From Eucommia ulmoides (Eukaryota > Streptophyta > Magnoliopsida > Garryales > Eucommiaceae), in assembly GCA_016647705.1 (NCBI GenBank), contig CM028328.1:50143647-50207646 (forward strand): a stretch of 64,000 nt of DNA. The letters are read 5' to 3'. The notes under the pieces were generated by a model. The model ran no database searches. It had not been told where the DNA came from and worked only from the letters and a program-made list of their open reading frames with translations. Numbering within the stretch: the stretch's first letter is position 1; every line of letters starts with the position of its first letter. Positions 1 to 11,926 of this stretch are shown here, in pieces. A program made the position numbers and the translations under genes.

Positions 1-534
1 AAAATCTTAGAATCAACAAGTTTTTTTTTACTTTGTCCTCCATAGACTAAGGTTTTCCGAGTTGACCAAAGTTGTAGCAGATATTATTGAATATAGTGTA
101 CATTTCCGGAATCGATTCTGCTTCACCCATATTGAATAGCTCGAATTAACGAATTAATGCATTGATCTTGGATTATTTCACCTAATTTGTCCCTTCATGG
201 GTGATTTGTAACGTGTTCCCCATTTCTTTAGCCGAGCCACAACTTGAAACCTTAGTATATTCATTAGCATCTAAAGAACAAAAAGAATATTAATAGCTTG
301 AGAATTGAAAGAAAGTTTATGTTTGTCAGAGGTTGTCAGTTATTCTTTTTTCTTAATCACATCATTCTCCTTAGGAACGAATGGACCATCCTGAATAGCT
401 AGTCACACATCATAATAAGTGGCTTGAAGAAAATTAATAATTCTGTCACTCCAGAATGAGTAGTTATCACCTGCATACAAAGGTGGACAATGCATAGATT
501 TTCCTTCACTGAGAGTGCCTATGGGGTGCGTCAT
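1..534 (-). pseudogene. Sirevirus (Ty1/copia) gag, N-terminal fragment
   Basis: Reading leftwards from a minus-strand ATG near 534, the translation resembles the N-terminus of plant copia Gag (UBN2-type). It has a Ser-Glu-Gly-Lys-Ser start region, then PPLYAGDNYSFW, where a Gly-x-Asn-Tyr-x-x-Trp pattern is usual. Next comes DGPFVP, then a region like the usual 'trp-gly-thr-leu-x-x-thr-his-glu-gly' stretch, seen here in another frame as WGTRYKSPMKG. In-frame stops and at least one frameshift break it. Gag would form the virus-like particle that packages the element RNA. The start sits about 60 bases from the end of the 593-2886 LTR, as expected for a 5' leader. The rest of the element lies beyond the left edge of the window. 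Confidence 0.75.
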
Positions 535-579
535 GAGATCTTTCTTAACTAAGATTTTAAGCCAAACAAGCTAAACCAA

Positions 580-592
580 TTGTGGTAACAAT
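580..592 (-). other. Degenerate primer-binding site next to the 5' LTR
   Basis: Directly after the minus-strand LTR end, the sequence reads TTGTTACCACA. This resembles the initiator-Met tRNA primer site TTGGTATCAGA with several changes. The position fits; the similarity is modest. Confidence 0.4.
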
Positions 593-889
593 TGTTGGTC
601 CAAAGAGATAGCCAAGAGAGAGGAGCGAATTTGATAGTTACTAAAATTTAAACAATTAAACCCTTTAAACACAAATAATCAACTTTCCTAAATAAATTAT
701 TATCTTGGTTCTAAATGCACACCCAAACACGATATATGAAATAATCAATGTAGCACACAACGATATATCTGTATTCGGTAAACTACTTTTACCTACATCT
801 AGTCCCCTGACCCTCACGAAGATATGCAATCTACTAAATCCCTGATTCCTTTCCCAGGTAGGAACCAAACCCTTATAACCTCGATTCGT

Positions 890-1215
890 TTCATAGGCTC
901 AGAATCAACCTTTATAATTATCTTTTTCACAGACTCAGGAAGAACCCTATCTTTTAACTAGGATCAAGACAATCCTAATTCTATTACAGGAAGAATCAAA
1001 ACCTAATCCTTTTAACAGACTAAAAATCAAACCTACCACTCCCTCATACTTTTATACTTATCTTTTTTTTAGATTTAGGAAAAACCTTTACAATCACTCA
1101 ATTCTATTGCAGAGAGAATTAAAACCTAATTCTTTTCAAGGGAAAAAAAAAACCTGACCTTTTTCTAGGACAAAAATCAAACCCTAATTTTTTTCACAGG
1201 AAAAATATCGAAACC
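890..1215 (-). repeat. U5 ladder of short repeats in LTR copy A
   Basis: A run of imperfect units of about 35-50 bases. Each carries an acaggaagaatcaaaacct- or cctaattcttttc-like core on the plus strand, which is AAAAGGATTAGGTTTTGATT on the minus strand. The same ladder occurs in LTR copy B at about 32270-32710. Confidence 0.65.
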
Positions 1216-2125
1216 TAGCTACCCTGATTTAACATCGACCCAAACGTATCTAATCCGCTCAAACTCACAAAAAAAAAATATAAAAAAAATAAAAATAAAA
1301 AAATCTTCTCATAAGGAGCTTCTATCACCTCAATACAAATATACTTGATTAATGTCTTAAATAATTACTACTTGATAGATATAATATAAGGTAACTAAAA
1401 TATAATTAATCAATAAAGTAAATAGTACAAATTTAGCATGTAATCAGATAATCAGCCATAAATGGCTTAAACAAATTTTCAGACTTCTTAAGTTCAAAAA
1501 TAATTTTTCTAACAATCCTAAACCAAGTAATCAAGATAAATATAAATTTAAAGTAATCAATAAAACTTTGAAGGATCTTACCAGAAAAACACTGAAGACA
1601 ATGATTGAATCACAATTAGAACCCAAATCGGTAATGCCAAACAGCTAGAGCTTTAGATCAAGAACTTGATTAGAATCTTACATAAAAATCTTAGCATAAA
1701 TCTCACTCTTAGAAAAGCTCAAATTGATTGTTCTTGAGGTACTCAACTCAATTCCCGCAGGTCTATTTTAATAGACAAATATCAAGCCCTCCAACAACTA
1801 GTTTCACAAAGATATGCTGCTTATGACACACTAAGACCCCATTTATGATAACCTTTCATTTCAAGTGTATTTCACTTAAAAATAACATCCAATTCTCTCA
1901 TATAAGTCCGTAAAACTATTCTCAATTTAAAACCATAGAGATAAGAATTATCAAATAATTTTAATTAGAAGAATTTCAAAATATATAGACCAAATCAATA
2001 GAGATAACATAATAGATTGATAATATCTCAATTAGGTTCAAATCTCCTAGATCCCTCTCTTTTAATCACAAAAAACGGATATTTTTTTACCAAGAGACTA
2101 AATCTCTCGAAATCTCAACTGATTT

Positions 2126-2460
2126 AATTGGCCGACTGAGTCCCACAAGTTGGTTGATCGACCTATTCAGCTCCAAATTCAACCATTAGCTTAAGGTTAG
2201 TCGGTGGACCGATTACTCCCAATTGGTTGACTGATTGGATCAGAATTATCCATTTTTCCTTCAATTCACCTACTAACTCAAACGGTTGACCAAATTCTCT
2301 TCATTCGATTGAGTGATTGGATCAGTGTGCTCATTTCCTTTGCCAATTCAACTACTATTTCAAACGATTGATGGACCTATTTCATTTGGTTGACCGATTG
2401 GATCAGTAGCAACTCATTTTAACTTCAAAATTTACTATTCAATTCGATTAACCAATTGTT
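2126..2460 (-). repeat. Palindrome array in U3 of Sirevirus LTR A
   Basis: At least six imperfect dyads built on GGTTGACCGATTGGATC and GGTTGATCGACC, separated by 20-50 bases of unrelated sequence. They lie upstream of the LTR core promoter. Copy B has the same array with the cleaner core ATCGGTCGACCGAT. Confidence 0.65.
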
Positions 2461-2886
2461 TTTCTCGATTTACTGAATTTACCAAAAAATTTAACTTTTT
2501 ATATTTTAAAACATATTTTCCAATTAGGTCAATTATAAATTTTATTTCACATGAAAAGCACATACAATATCTCATTTTAGGATCTTGAACTTCTCACTTC
2601 TTATCAGGACACACATATAATTAACTCATTTAAAGTGTTGTATGTGATGCTAATTCCGGTTGCACAAAGAGTATATAAGTAGAGAGTTGATTTCACCTAT
2701 TTTTCTTCAAGGTCTTCAAAGCTCTTCACATCTTCATTATGTCCATCTTGCACCCTTTATGTTTTCTTCATGAGGTCTTCTTCTTGATCACATGCATGAA
2801 ACTATAAATCTGAAACACTTGATAAAACCATTAGTTCCACAAAAAATATCAATACTTAATTGTTCATCAAAAGTTTGGACTCAACA

Positions 2887-3713
2887 ATGGGTATGGGTTT
2901 AATATAACCTGATCAAAAGTGTTTTGGTAGAGATTTGGTCAAGTTCAGGTAGGATCGAAAAAAACTAAACTGCAAGTTCCTACAATATCTGCATTGTCTC
3001 TTATGGCGCGTTTGGAAAAATGATGACTAAGAAAATAAAAAATAAAATAGGATGTATAAAAAAAAATACTATTTATATGGATGGAAAATAGGAGAAAAAA
3101 AAATAGGAAGCAAAATGCACAATTTTTGAAATATTTTTTTTCCCACAAGCATTTAGGTTAAAAATGGAGAAAAGTGAAAGAGAATGAATACATTTATACC
3201 TTTAATAATATATTTTTTTAGTTTATTTTTGCAATATATGAGAGTAAAATAATAAGTTACATTAATGTGAATTATTTTTTTTCTTTTAACCTTTCTTTTA
3301 TAACAAAACAACATTAGGAAAAATAATTTTTCATCTTTCCAGCAAACATACCTAGAGAGTATTGTACAATAATTATTTGCACTTTTGTCCATTATTTGAA
3401 AAAGACATGTGGGTCCCATTGAACACTTAACTTTATTTAAAGCCAGTTTAAGAACTACTTTTTTGCGTGGACTCAAAAAAGATGGCAATAAATTAGACTG
3501 TACTAGTCTTAATACTAATCTATTAACAAATAATTATTTGAATTTATTCTAAAGAAATTTAATGGCGGAGATGAAGAGATGAAATATTTACGGTTAAGAT
3601 GAAGAGGTAAAATATTTTAAGAAAAAAAATATTTCTAAAATTTTCACTTTTCTACCTACAAAGTAGTTGAGTTTAATTTTTTTTGTGTATGTGGAAAAGG
3701 AAAACAAAAGAGA
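2887..3713. other. AT-rich intergenic DNA, possible MITE remnant
   Basis: No coding signal seen. A block from about 3004 (GGCGCGTTTGGAAAAATGATG) to about 3355 (CTTTCCAGCAAACATACC) has weakly inverted ends of the 'gcgtttgg' kind common in plant MITEs. No target duplication was found, so this is only a possibility. Poly-A/T and A-rich runs fill most of the rest. Confidence 0.25.
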
Positions 3714-3947
3714 CTACGGGCAACTGTCAAAGGCCTTTGTTTTCATCTCAGTCAAAAGAAAATTCTCCATGTCTTTTGAATGATTAAATAACAATTTACA
3801 ATTCTCACCTCTCTCATACCCTAAATTTACTAAAAAGTCAGTGCAACGATTCCTACTTTTGGGGATAATCTGAATGACAATCCTTTCTCCCTTATTATAT
3901 GCTTGCAGTTCTGAATCCAAAATCTGAGATTTTGGTTGCCTAGGCAT
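3714..3947 (-). pseudogene. Possible RNase H-like fragment (LINE or domesticated type)
   Basis: A 77-codon open frame contains NRCTDFLVNLGYERG. This resembles the C-terminal 'REANRCADFLANLG' signature of plant RNase H-like proteins of LINE origin. Upstream residues (ILDSELQAYNKGE, IVIQIIPKS) sit where the helix and last strand of the fold would be. It is short and isolated, with no preceding reverse transcriptase, so this may be chance similarity. Confidence 0.3.
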
Positions 3948-3960
3948 TCTTCGTTGATAG

Positions 3961-5243
3961 TGTTGATCTTAAGATTTTGATGAACAATTAAATGTTGATA
4001 GGAAGACCATTTGTATAATGTGCTTTTATTCATGAATATAACGTTTATACAAATCTATTGAATTGAGCTGATATTTTATGCATCTTGAAATAATATATTG
4101 ATTCATTATAATACATAATATTGTGATATATTAAAGTTGCTTAATAATTTAATTAATGCATTTATATGATTTAAATTGATATAACTTGTATGGTTAATAT
4201 TAATATGGAAGCATGATAATTCTTTTTGATATCATACATATGAGTATTTGAATACATGATATATCAATCTATGCTTAATGTCTCAAGTTGATTTTTTTTT
4301 TTAATTTTTTTTTTTTGCACGAGGATATATTTATAAGCATTAAGTAACTAGTTATATGCATGATAATATGTTATTCTCATATGTTTTCTATCTCCTGATT
4401 TTTAAATGATTATTATTGTGGAATGGATTTAGCGTGTTATGAGCTAACACCTTTAATACGCACGTTATTATTGAGATATGATTCATGTTCTTGTGTGTTA
4501 ATGATTCTATATTTATTAGAAATATGATACTTTAGAAGACTCAATCTGAATTAATTAGTTTATAGGATTAAAATTGCTTGAAATTGATTAGTGATCATGT
4601 ATGATATTGCGAATAATTGATAAATATATGTTCACTTGATTTTCTCTAATGATCTTCTTCCAAGTATATTTTAAAGAGTTTCAGGTTATAATATTATTCA
4701 AGGAGAAACAAATATTTATACCAAAATTCAAAATTTAGTCAAGAATAAGAACGATGTTGATTCAAGGAGATAATTGATTAGAGTTGATTCTTTATTCCAC
4801 TCAACTGTAAAACAATCTCATTCTTGCATAATTATGTAAAAAATTTAAGTATCATGCTTTGAATATATGCCTACGTGGATTTCTATTGTTAGCAAATATT
4901 GATTTATTGATGATATATATATTGCATGATAATTAGAAAAGTTTACATATTTTTATACAATATTTTTATGCTATGCTATATGAGATCCTCTGAAAGTCAT
5001 GTTTAAAAATATGTGAAACATTTTATATCAATCCATGACTTGTTTATCATTGAGTTATTTGTTAATCTGCATGATCTCCGAATATATAGCATGATACCGT
5101 CGTACATGGATATCCCTATAAGCATTAGGTGTCTAGATTTCATCTAGTGTCTCCTGTTTTTAATTATTGTTATTCTTAAACAAAGCTGAAATTTTATGAG
5201 ATAAATATGTACTAATCTATGTTTATGCATGCACTAAATTTAT
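3961..5243. other. AT-rich stretch with Sirevirus-LTR-like first 45 bases
   Basis: It begins TGTTGATCTTAAGATTTTGA and continues with ACAATTAA and TGTTGATAGG, close to the first 45 bases of the Sirevirus LTRs at 2886 (minus) and 13735 (plus). After about 4010 I cannot align it to those LTRs. The remainder to 5243 is very AT-rich with no reading frame of interest. It could be a truncated LTR of another Sirevirus subfamily. Confidence 0.35.
5239..5243. repeat. Target-site duplication tttat (left)
   Basis: tttat directly precedes the TGTAACG start of the solo LTR and recurs at 12930-12934 directly after its ATTACA end. Confidence 0.8.
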
Positions 5244-6427
5244 TGTAACGACCCGTTTTTCCAGGGCCGCCGCACAGTTTCTTCCCTTGAGGAATCAATA
5301 CTATAATCGAATAACCCCATCTATAAATAAATTAGCATAAATTCTTTACAAACATGCCTAATGGAAAAATAAAAAAGTAAAACTAATGATTATTACTTCC
5401 CCTTCTTGGTACATGCAAACCTACATATATTATAAACGAATGTCAAGTGATTTTTAGTTTCTTCCTTTAATTCTAAAGCTCATAAGAAAATATAACGATC
5501 CCGGATTAAGTGAGAAGTAATCCCATTAAAATAATAAACTTTAATGGGACATTTTCCAATTAAAAAATCAACCATAAGCCGAATCCTTACAAATGCAACA
5601 GCGACAATCCTTTCGGGGAATTAACACCAAAACTGAGTAATCAACATTTTTCTTAATTAAAAGTTTGAGGAATTTTTCAATGTGGCGTCAATAATTATAT
5701 TCAATTTATCGAGTCATTTTTTAACACAGTAAATATTAGGTACAATCATGTTAAATTCAAATATAATTATAATTGAAATATAATTATAATTTCAATTATA
5801 ATTTATTAAAAAACATCCAAATTCCAATTACATCCGATTTCACAACGTTAAAAGTTGATATATTATGTGGATAAATAATATTTAATAGTATATAAATAAT
5901 ATTAATAATATCACAATGTAATTGAATATCAGAATCACAAAGTTTGGTTCCATTTGTGAGTTCAATTCGATTTTCTGGCTCCAGTTCCCAGACACCAAAT
6001 TGACTAAGCACTGCCCAAACAAACAGTGACAATTTTTATATTTCTAACAAATTTTACATGTGCGGCGATAATTATAAAGTATCATCATTATTTCGTTCCA
6101 AAGCCGCCAATATTTTAAGAGAATATAAAAGTGAGATTATATGAAATAATCCATCATTATTATATATAAATTATATTTTTATGGTGGATTAAATATTATA
6201 TGGTGGACTATATAATATTGGGGTAATATCTATATAATAAATCAACTTATTTACATTCAGGGCCGTCGGATGTCTCTGGATATTCGTAGCCGTTAGATCA
6301 AAAATCACTTCAAAAGGGAGTTTGAAAATGTTTTACTGTAGCTACAGTAAATCTTAGGCGGGAAACATTTAAGGCCCTTAGATCTAACATCCGACGGTCC
6401 ACATCAAACAACCATCTGATTCCGTTG

Positions 6428-6790
6428 TTCTTTCAAGACCAGTGCCTTCTCATTCTCTCTCACACTATCATATTCTCGCTTCTCTCTATCGCTCCTCTCT
6501 CTCACTCACACTCTATCATCATCGCCGCTACAGCTAGAGCACTACGGTGCCCTCATCGTCTCTCTAGCCCTCACCATCGCCAGATCCTCAACGCTCCCAA
6601 CCGACATCGATCGATCGGCCCTCTTCGCTCAATCTTCGGTCGATTACCACCACGGTCATCGCTATCACCAACGCTCTCTTCCCCACCCGTCAATCGAACT
6701 CACCGCCAGCCAGGTAGATTCGATTCCTCACCACCCGTCGCTACTCTTTCTATATTCAAGGTTCGAAGGCGTCCTCACCTCTAAAACACA
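6428..6790 (+). other. Pyrimidine-rich leader-like block inside the Helitron
   Basis: This stretch is rich in CTCTCT and TCATC and much more GC-rich than its surroundings. It looks like a plant 5' UTR or first exon followed by intron-like T-rich DNA. A frame open from about 6425 to 6784 has low-complexity Ser/Pro/Arg/His composition and no ATG at its start. I do not recognise a protein. It is best taken as captured gene-edge DNA of unknown origin. Confidence 0.35.
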
Positions 6791-7329
6791 ACGGTGGTTT
6801 GAATCTAGGTTTTCTTTCTTCCTTTCTTTTCGCTGATCTATTGAGTGCGTTTCTTTCAATTTTGATTTGGTTTTTTCTGAATTAATTTTTGTTCGTCTCA
6901 TTTTATTCTCTATTCTCGATTTAGGTTTTTGTTCATCGCATTTGATTCTGTGTTTGATAACTATTTCGGTCGTCTCCCTTCGCCAGTTGTCGAGTGGCTT
7001 GGATCCAGGTTTTTTTTTTCTCTCTCTCTCCTTGATCTGTTAGATTTCTCCATCCTTTCATTTTTCATTCTGAGCACTTTGAATCTGAACTGTTTGATTT
7101 GGATTTGAATTTCAACTATTTCTTCGACTGTTTTTTTTTTTTTTTTTAGATTTTTCTTTTTCAATTTCAGATTCTCCAATTGATGCTTGGAAGGTGACCC
7201 CTAGAGCTGAAGCAATGTTGTTTCCTAATTATCAGACCCCCTTTTAGGTATGTTTAACTAACCGCAACCCTAATTTCCGATTCAGTCTTCTCATAGTGAA
7301 ATCCATTTCTCTTTTCATTTTCCAAAACC

Positions 7330-7920
7330 TGTCTACTCCCATGTTCTCTTTGATGGCGTTTGTTTAGGGTTTATTTAGATGTTGTTTGTTTAGTGTTTCA
7401 GTTCTTAGAAATTAGTCTACCTGGCGTTTGTAGTGTTTATTTAGATGGCGTCTGTTTAGTGTTTCTGTTCTCAGAAAACTTGGAACAGGAGCTATGAAAT
7501 GAGTTTTACTTTTGGAATTTGATTTTCAATTCATACTTTGGAGCTATGAAATGGGTTTTACTTGAATTCAACTTGATCAAACACTTAATAAACGCAACCT
7601 GAGGCGTTTCTTTTAGTTTTCAGCTTCAATTTTTTTGTCCCAAAATTTCTGTTTCTGCTTCTGTTCTAGAAAACATTTATGTGTTGCTGATAGAAATTTG
7701 TTCTAAAAATATCTCAGGAAACACAACCTAAAATTTTTTTTTTTTGGTTCCCAAAAATTCTATTTTTGTTCCTAGTTTTCGGGAACAAATGCCACCAAAG
7801 GTTTTTGTTCAATTTATGATTCGGTTTTTTATTTTGTTCATGATTCTGTTTTTTGTTTTGGTTTTGTTCCCGTCTTTTTCGAAATCTGGGAACAGAAACA
7901 CTAAACAAAAAGATATATAA
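7330..7920 (+). repeat. MITE-like motif cluster inside the Helitron
   Basis: Several copies of GGCGTTTGTTTAGTGTTT (about 7340, 7418, 7446), with opposing GGGAACAGAAACACTAAACA near 7885, indicate nested or rearranged copies of a small repeat. The same sequence style recurs at 34800-35080. Boundaries cannot be set from one copy. Confidence 0.35.
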
Positions 7921-10679
7921 TGAGTAGGCCTTTTTAATTTCAGAATGCATCAATTGGAATTTCAGATGTTGTCATTGTGCTTTTACAAGTCCAAGCTCCA
8001 ATTTGTTTTACAATTAGTTTATTATAGCAGATTCAGTTGAATTTGAATTGAATAATTTGAATTTGAGCTTGATTTTTTTTTTTTTTTCATCTAGGGATTG
8101 AAATTTCATCAATGTTTACCAGCCCTCTGTTGATTTCACATCCAAAACCACGACCACCACCATCTCTGAAATTCTCAATTCTCGAGCTTCTGATTTCTGA
8201 TTTTTTTGTTGGTTCAAACTGATTTTTTTTTTTTTTTTGTATTCATTATAATTTTTTTTTTATTTCCTGCTTCTCTTGCCACCATGTGTGTTTCTATTCA
8301 TCTTAAGTTTTGTTCTATTCCGCCAGTTTCTTTAACATAGTTGATTTGTTCTGTTCGTTTTTAATTACCCTATTCCATTTAAATTTTGTTCCTCTTTTTG
8401 TCTGTTTGGATTGAAGATGAGACACAATGTAAGCTATTATTGATTTCTTTGGGTTCTTTTATTATATAATATTGTGTATTTTATTTTCCTCATTGCTATT
8501 TTCATTTTGCAGTGAAGTGGGATGGAAATTCTATGGTTGGAGATAAAGAGTTCTATGCTTGGAGTATGAGTTGGATGAGGTAATTGTAGCAACACTTGAT
8601 TTCTATTTATACATAGTGAATTTTGTTTCTTTTTGCTCCTTGCTCCTTGGTTTTGGTAGTGTGAAAATTGCAAAAACTAAATTTGTTTTGTTATAGAAAT
8701 AGCGCATGAGGACCTTCACAATTTTTGTTTTCTTTTGTTAATTTTTTTGTTATTAGTTTATCGATTATCATATATTAATCATCTTTAGAATTTGAGAGCA
8801 ATTGCAGGTACTCCAATTGTACTTTTAAATTTTTATTTTCACTCTTAATTTGTTTGTTTTGTGTACATTAGTTTTTGATAACTGCAGTTTTTATTTAGTA
8901 AATAAGCATTTTTTCTATTTTTTTTTTCGGAGCAAATTGTAAATGGATATAAATTATTGGATTACCACTTCCAATGTGGAATTGTTGATTAATTTTATTT
9001 TGGATTAGGTTGGTATTTGTCGTTCCGTGTTTTCATTTTGCATGAAACCCCTCTGATATGCTGGAGACAAAGGCAATAGAATAATTTCAATCGAGGTAAT
9101 TATTCAGTCTCTTTTTTGGGACTGAGATTTGGCGGGATATTTCAATTGGTAAATTATCCAACAGGTGGGTTTCGATGGCGTTCAGGCCCCAATCTGAGAT
9201 GGCGTTCGTTTACTGTTTAACCTGCGTAATCTATTTGCTCGGATATTCCTCTACTTCTGCTTCTATTTAGTTTAGTGTTTGTAACTGTGTTTCCCCGGCA
9301 TATCTTTAGATAGTTGGACTCAATTTTCTTCGTTTCTCTTTTTTTTTTTATTTTTTTTTTATTTTTTTAATTGCTTCTTCTGGAAGGTGGATGGAATGAA
9401 CACGGCTTATTGTTTCTCCTAATGCTCACGGATCTTTCCCTCCCTCTCAAAAAATCATTCATCGGCTACAACATAAGGTCTTGCTTCATTTGTTGTTGTT
9501 GTCGGCATTGTCGTTGACGTCTCCCTTCGCCTTCAATTGTGTTCAGGTACATGATTGTCATCTAAAAAAATCATTGATTTCAAAAGCACTACTCAAACAT
9601 TAATATCCACCCCATTTTTCCCCTTTGTTTTTATCTGTTTATGAATTTGGAAGATATTTGTTGTTGGCATTTGACAATTTCAATTTTTCCTTAAACGGAG
9701 TGGAGAAGCTAAGAGGTTTTCATCTTTCGTTAGAGAGGAGCATCTTCCACATTTACCAACTACTCTTGAATAGAACCCGTTGCCCATTACTCTCAAACCA
9801 AACACATACACCCTAACGTTTTGAATCTCAAGCGTTGAGGAGTCTCGAGTAAAAAAATTTGTGTTCTTATTGGTCTCAGTTATGGATAAGTAAATGTATC
9901 GATTGAATAGAAAATTGTTTAGATCTTGCTAGATATTAGCACTATCTTTTTTCGAGCCGAACATGTGGATCTGGGGATCAATGATGATTATTGGAACAAT
10001 TCTAAGGTTCTAATAATGAACTTTTCTCTACGTTTATTACACTTCATAAATGAATATCTAATTAGATATATTGATATTTTTTGTTTTCGTATGAAGATTT
10101 ACTATCAAGATTATGGATTCGTTGTCGTCTTTGCCGGTGACAGTATGTCTCGACTAAAACACAATATAAGATGTTCTTTCTAATCGCTATTTTGTCTCGA
10201 TTGGATTTCGTGTTTCAATCCCATGAAACTAAATGTCGCCTAAAGATCAATTATTTTTAACCATTTCATTTGTGATTTCACCTTTATGACTTTAAACATA
10301 TAGTCTTGATTGATAGTTACTATTGATGCTTAATTGTTATTTTTTACTGTTCAAATGAAATAAGTATAGTCTTGATTGTTGCTTATTATTACTGAAATAA
10401 CGATTATTGATGTTGAATTGTTAGTTATTATTAAAGGATAACACAGTGCATGAAGGTTTTCACCATTACGGGGGTGGTCCGAGGTATATACAGAGGATAT
10501 TATATTAATTTTTTTTAAGACCAGTGTCATGAGGTACAAGTTTTCGTTACTATTGTACTTGATTGTTATTGTTTGTGTTTATGGTATTGTGTTATTGTGT
10601 TTGGATAAAACAGTTGTGTAGTATTATATAAACATAAAATATTATATCAATTTTTTATTTTATTTTTTTGTTTTACACC

Positions 10680-10705
10680 TGTGCCTTCCGGCACGGGTTA
10701 TCGCC
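10680..10705 (+). other. Second, internal Helitron 3'-end-like hairpin
   Basis: GTGCC-TTCC-GGCAC followed by GGGTTAT matches the terminal hairpin at 11810-11831 almost base for base. It is followed by CGCCATTCC instead of ACACTAGT. It looks like an older, inactivated 3' terminus of the same Helitron family, 1.1 kb upstream of the functional-looking end. Confidence 0.65.
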
Positions 10706-11265
10706 ATTCCTCTCTCTTATTGAACAGGTTGCTCCTGTTGTGTTCATTTTTATATTCTATTTTTATTTTAATTTCTGTTTATATTTATATTTGGGCTAAC
10801 AAAAATTAGAAATGTTTTTAGTTTGTGTTTGTGTTTTTTTGTTATATTTATACTTTTTTAAAAATTAGAAATGTTTATATTTGTGTTTTTTAGAAATTGA
10901 AAATGTCTTTAGTTATATTTATACTTTTTGGGATTATTTTTTAGAGATATCTACCTATTCTTATTTCCATTCCTGTTTCTGTCCTGTTCCTGTTCCTATT
11001 ATGTTGCTGTTGTTGTTCCTGTTTCTATTCTTAATAAGCAGTTTCGTGTATTTGAAGTAGCACCACAGGATTTTACAGTCATTCCTAAATGATTTCATTT
11101 AGTAATATTACTAAGCTAATAATTTTGTTTTTATTGTTTATAAGAAATTCCCTTGAAAATTAGATCTTTAATAGGATAATTATTTTTTTACCATTTTATG
11201 TTTAAATCGAAACATTTTGCTATAAGTTTTGTTGGTAAGAGAATTGTGAATTTGTGATGGATTTT

Positions 11266-11360
11266 GCAGAAATATGGGAACAACCTTTTGATACTGGCTA
11301 TGTGCAGGTACAAGCTCAATATTATGTTTTGGATGTTGAAATGTGGAAACAAACATGCCG
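11266..11360 (+). other. Possible captured exon in the Helitron
   Basis: After TTTTGCAG, a splice-acceptor-like site, there is an open stretch of about 28 codons that includes EIWEQPFDTGYVQ and VLDVEMWKQ. Its composition is much more protein-like than its surroundings. A CAG|GTAC donor-like site lies inside it near 11308. I do not recognise the protein; it may be coincidental. Confidence 0.25.
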
Positions 11361-11878
11361 ACGGTATTCCCGTTCGATATCAAATGGTTAATGTTCCTGT
11401 TTATGCTCTGTTCCCTGTTTCAGTTTTTTTGTTTTTGTTTTTGTTCTCTGTTTTTGTTTTTGATCCTAAATGTGTTTTTTTTTTTTTTTAAATACAAAAC
11501 TATTTGTCGTTTGTTGTGAACTCAGATTTTTGTTTAGTTGATTTATGTTGTGTTCCCTGTTTTTGTTTTTGTTTTTGTTTCTGTTTTTTGTGTGTGTCCT
11601 TTGTCATGTTGTTGAGAACATATTATTTTAATGTTCTTTTTTATTTATTTATTTTTTGTTCTATTGTAGAATTAGAGGGAAGAGAGACAAGTTAGCAAAG
11701 AGGGAGGGAAGTGGCTGTAGAATCAGGTTAAATAGCAAAACAAATTATTGGCTTGAATAGCAAAACAAATTGATATAATTGTTCAAAATGATGATGTATG
11801 TTTTACGCTCGTGCCTTCAGGCACGGGTTATACACTAGTTATTAATATACCATAATGGTAGATAATATTATGTATGTT

Positions 11879-11880
11879 AA

Positions 11881-11925
<45 letters not shown>
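11879..11925. repeat. (TAT)n microsatellite
   Basis: About 15 uninterrupted TAT units just right of the Helitron 3' end, inside the solo LTR. Confidence 0.95.

Positions 11926-11926
<1 letters not shown>

Larger units (their letters stand above)
593..2886 (-). mobile_element. Sirevirus 5' LTR (copy A)
   Basis: On the minus strand it starts TGTTGAGTCC at 2886 and ends GGACCAACA at 593, about 2.3 kb, a typical Sirevirus LTR length. Three blocks match the plus-strand LTR at 13735-33036. These are the first 90 bases (ACAATTAAG..TTGAT, GTGGAACTAA, GTGTTTCAG), the core with GTTGGAGGGC and GACCTGCG, and the U5 ladder of AAAAGGATTAGG-like repeats ending in an AAATTCG/C block. The core TATA position around 1757-1772 is mutated. 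Gag follows on the same strand, so this is the 5' LTR of an element running off the left edge. Confidence 0.82.
6229..11838 (+). mobile_element. Non-autonomous Helitron, 5.6 kb
   Basis: The 5' end is TCTATATAATAAATC, preceded by A at 6228. The 3' end has a GC hairpin (CGTGCC-TTCA-GGCACG, 11810-11825), then GGGTTATACA and CTAG at 11835-11838, followed by T at 11839. This is the A|TC...CTAG|T signature of Helitrons, which create no target duplication. It lies inside the solo LTR, whose two halves flank it. I see no Rep/helicase coding sequence, so it depends on another element. The interior is mostly intron-like or UTR-like T-rich DNA with a promoter/leader-like block at its 5' side, suggesting captured host sequence. 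Confidence 0.88.

Noticed and set aside
6425..6784. 119-codon open frame as a host gene
   Set aside because: It has no ATG at its start, Ser/Pro/His/Arg low-complexity composition and no recognisable domain. It lies within the Helitron leader-like block.
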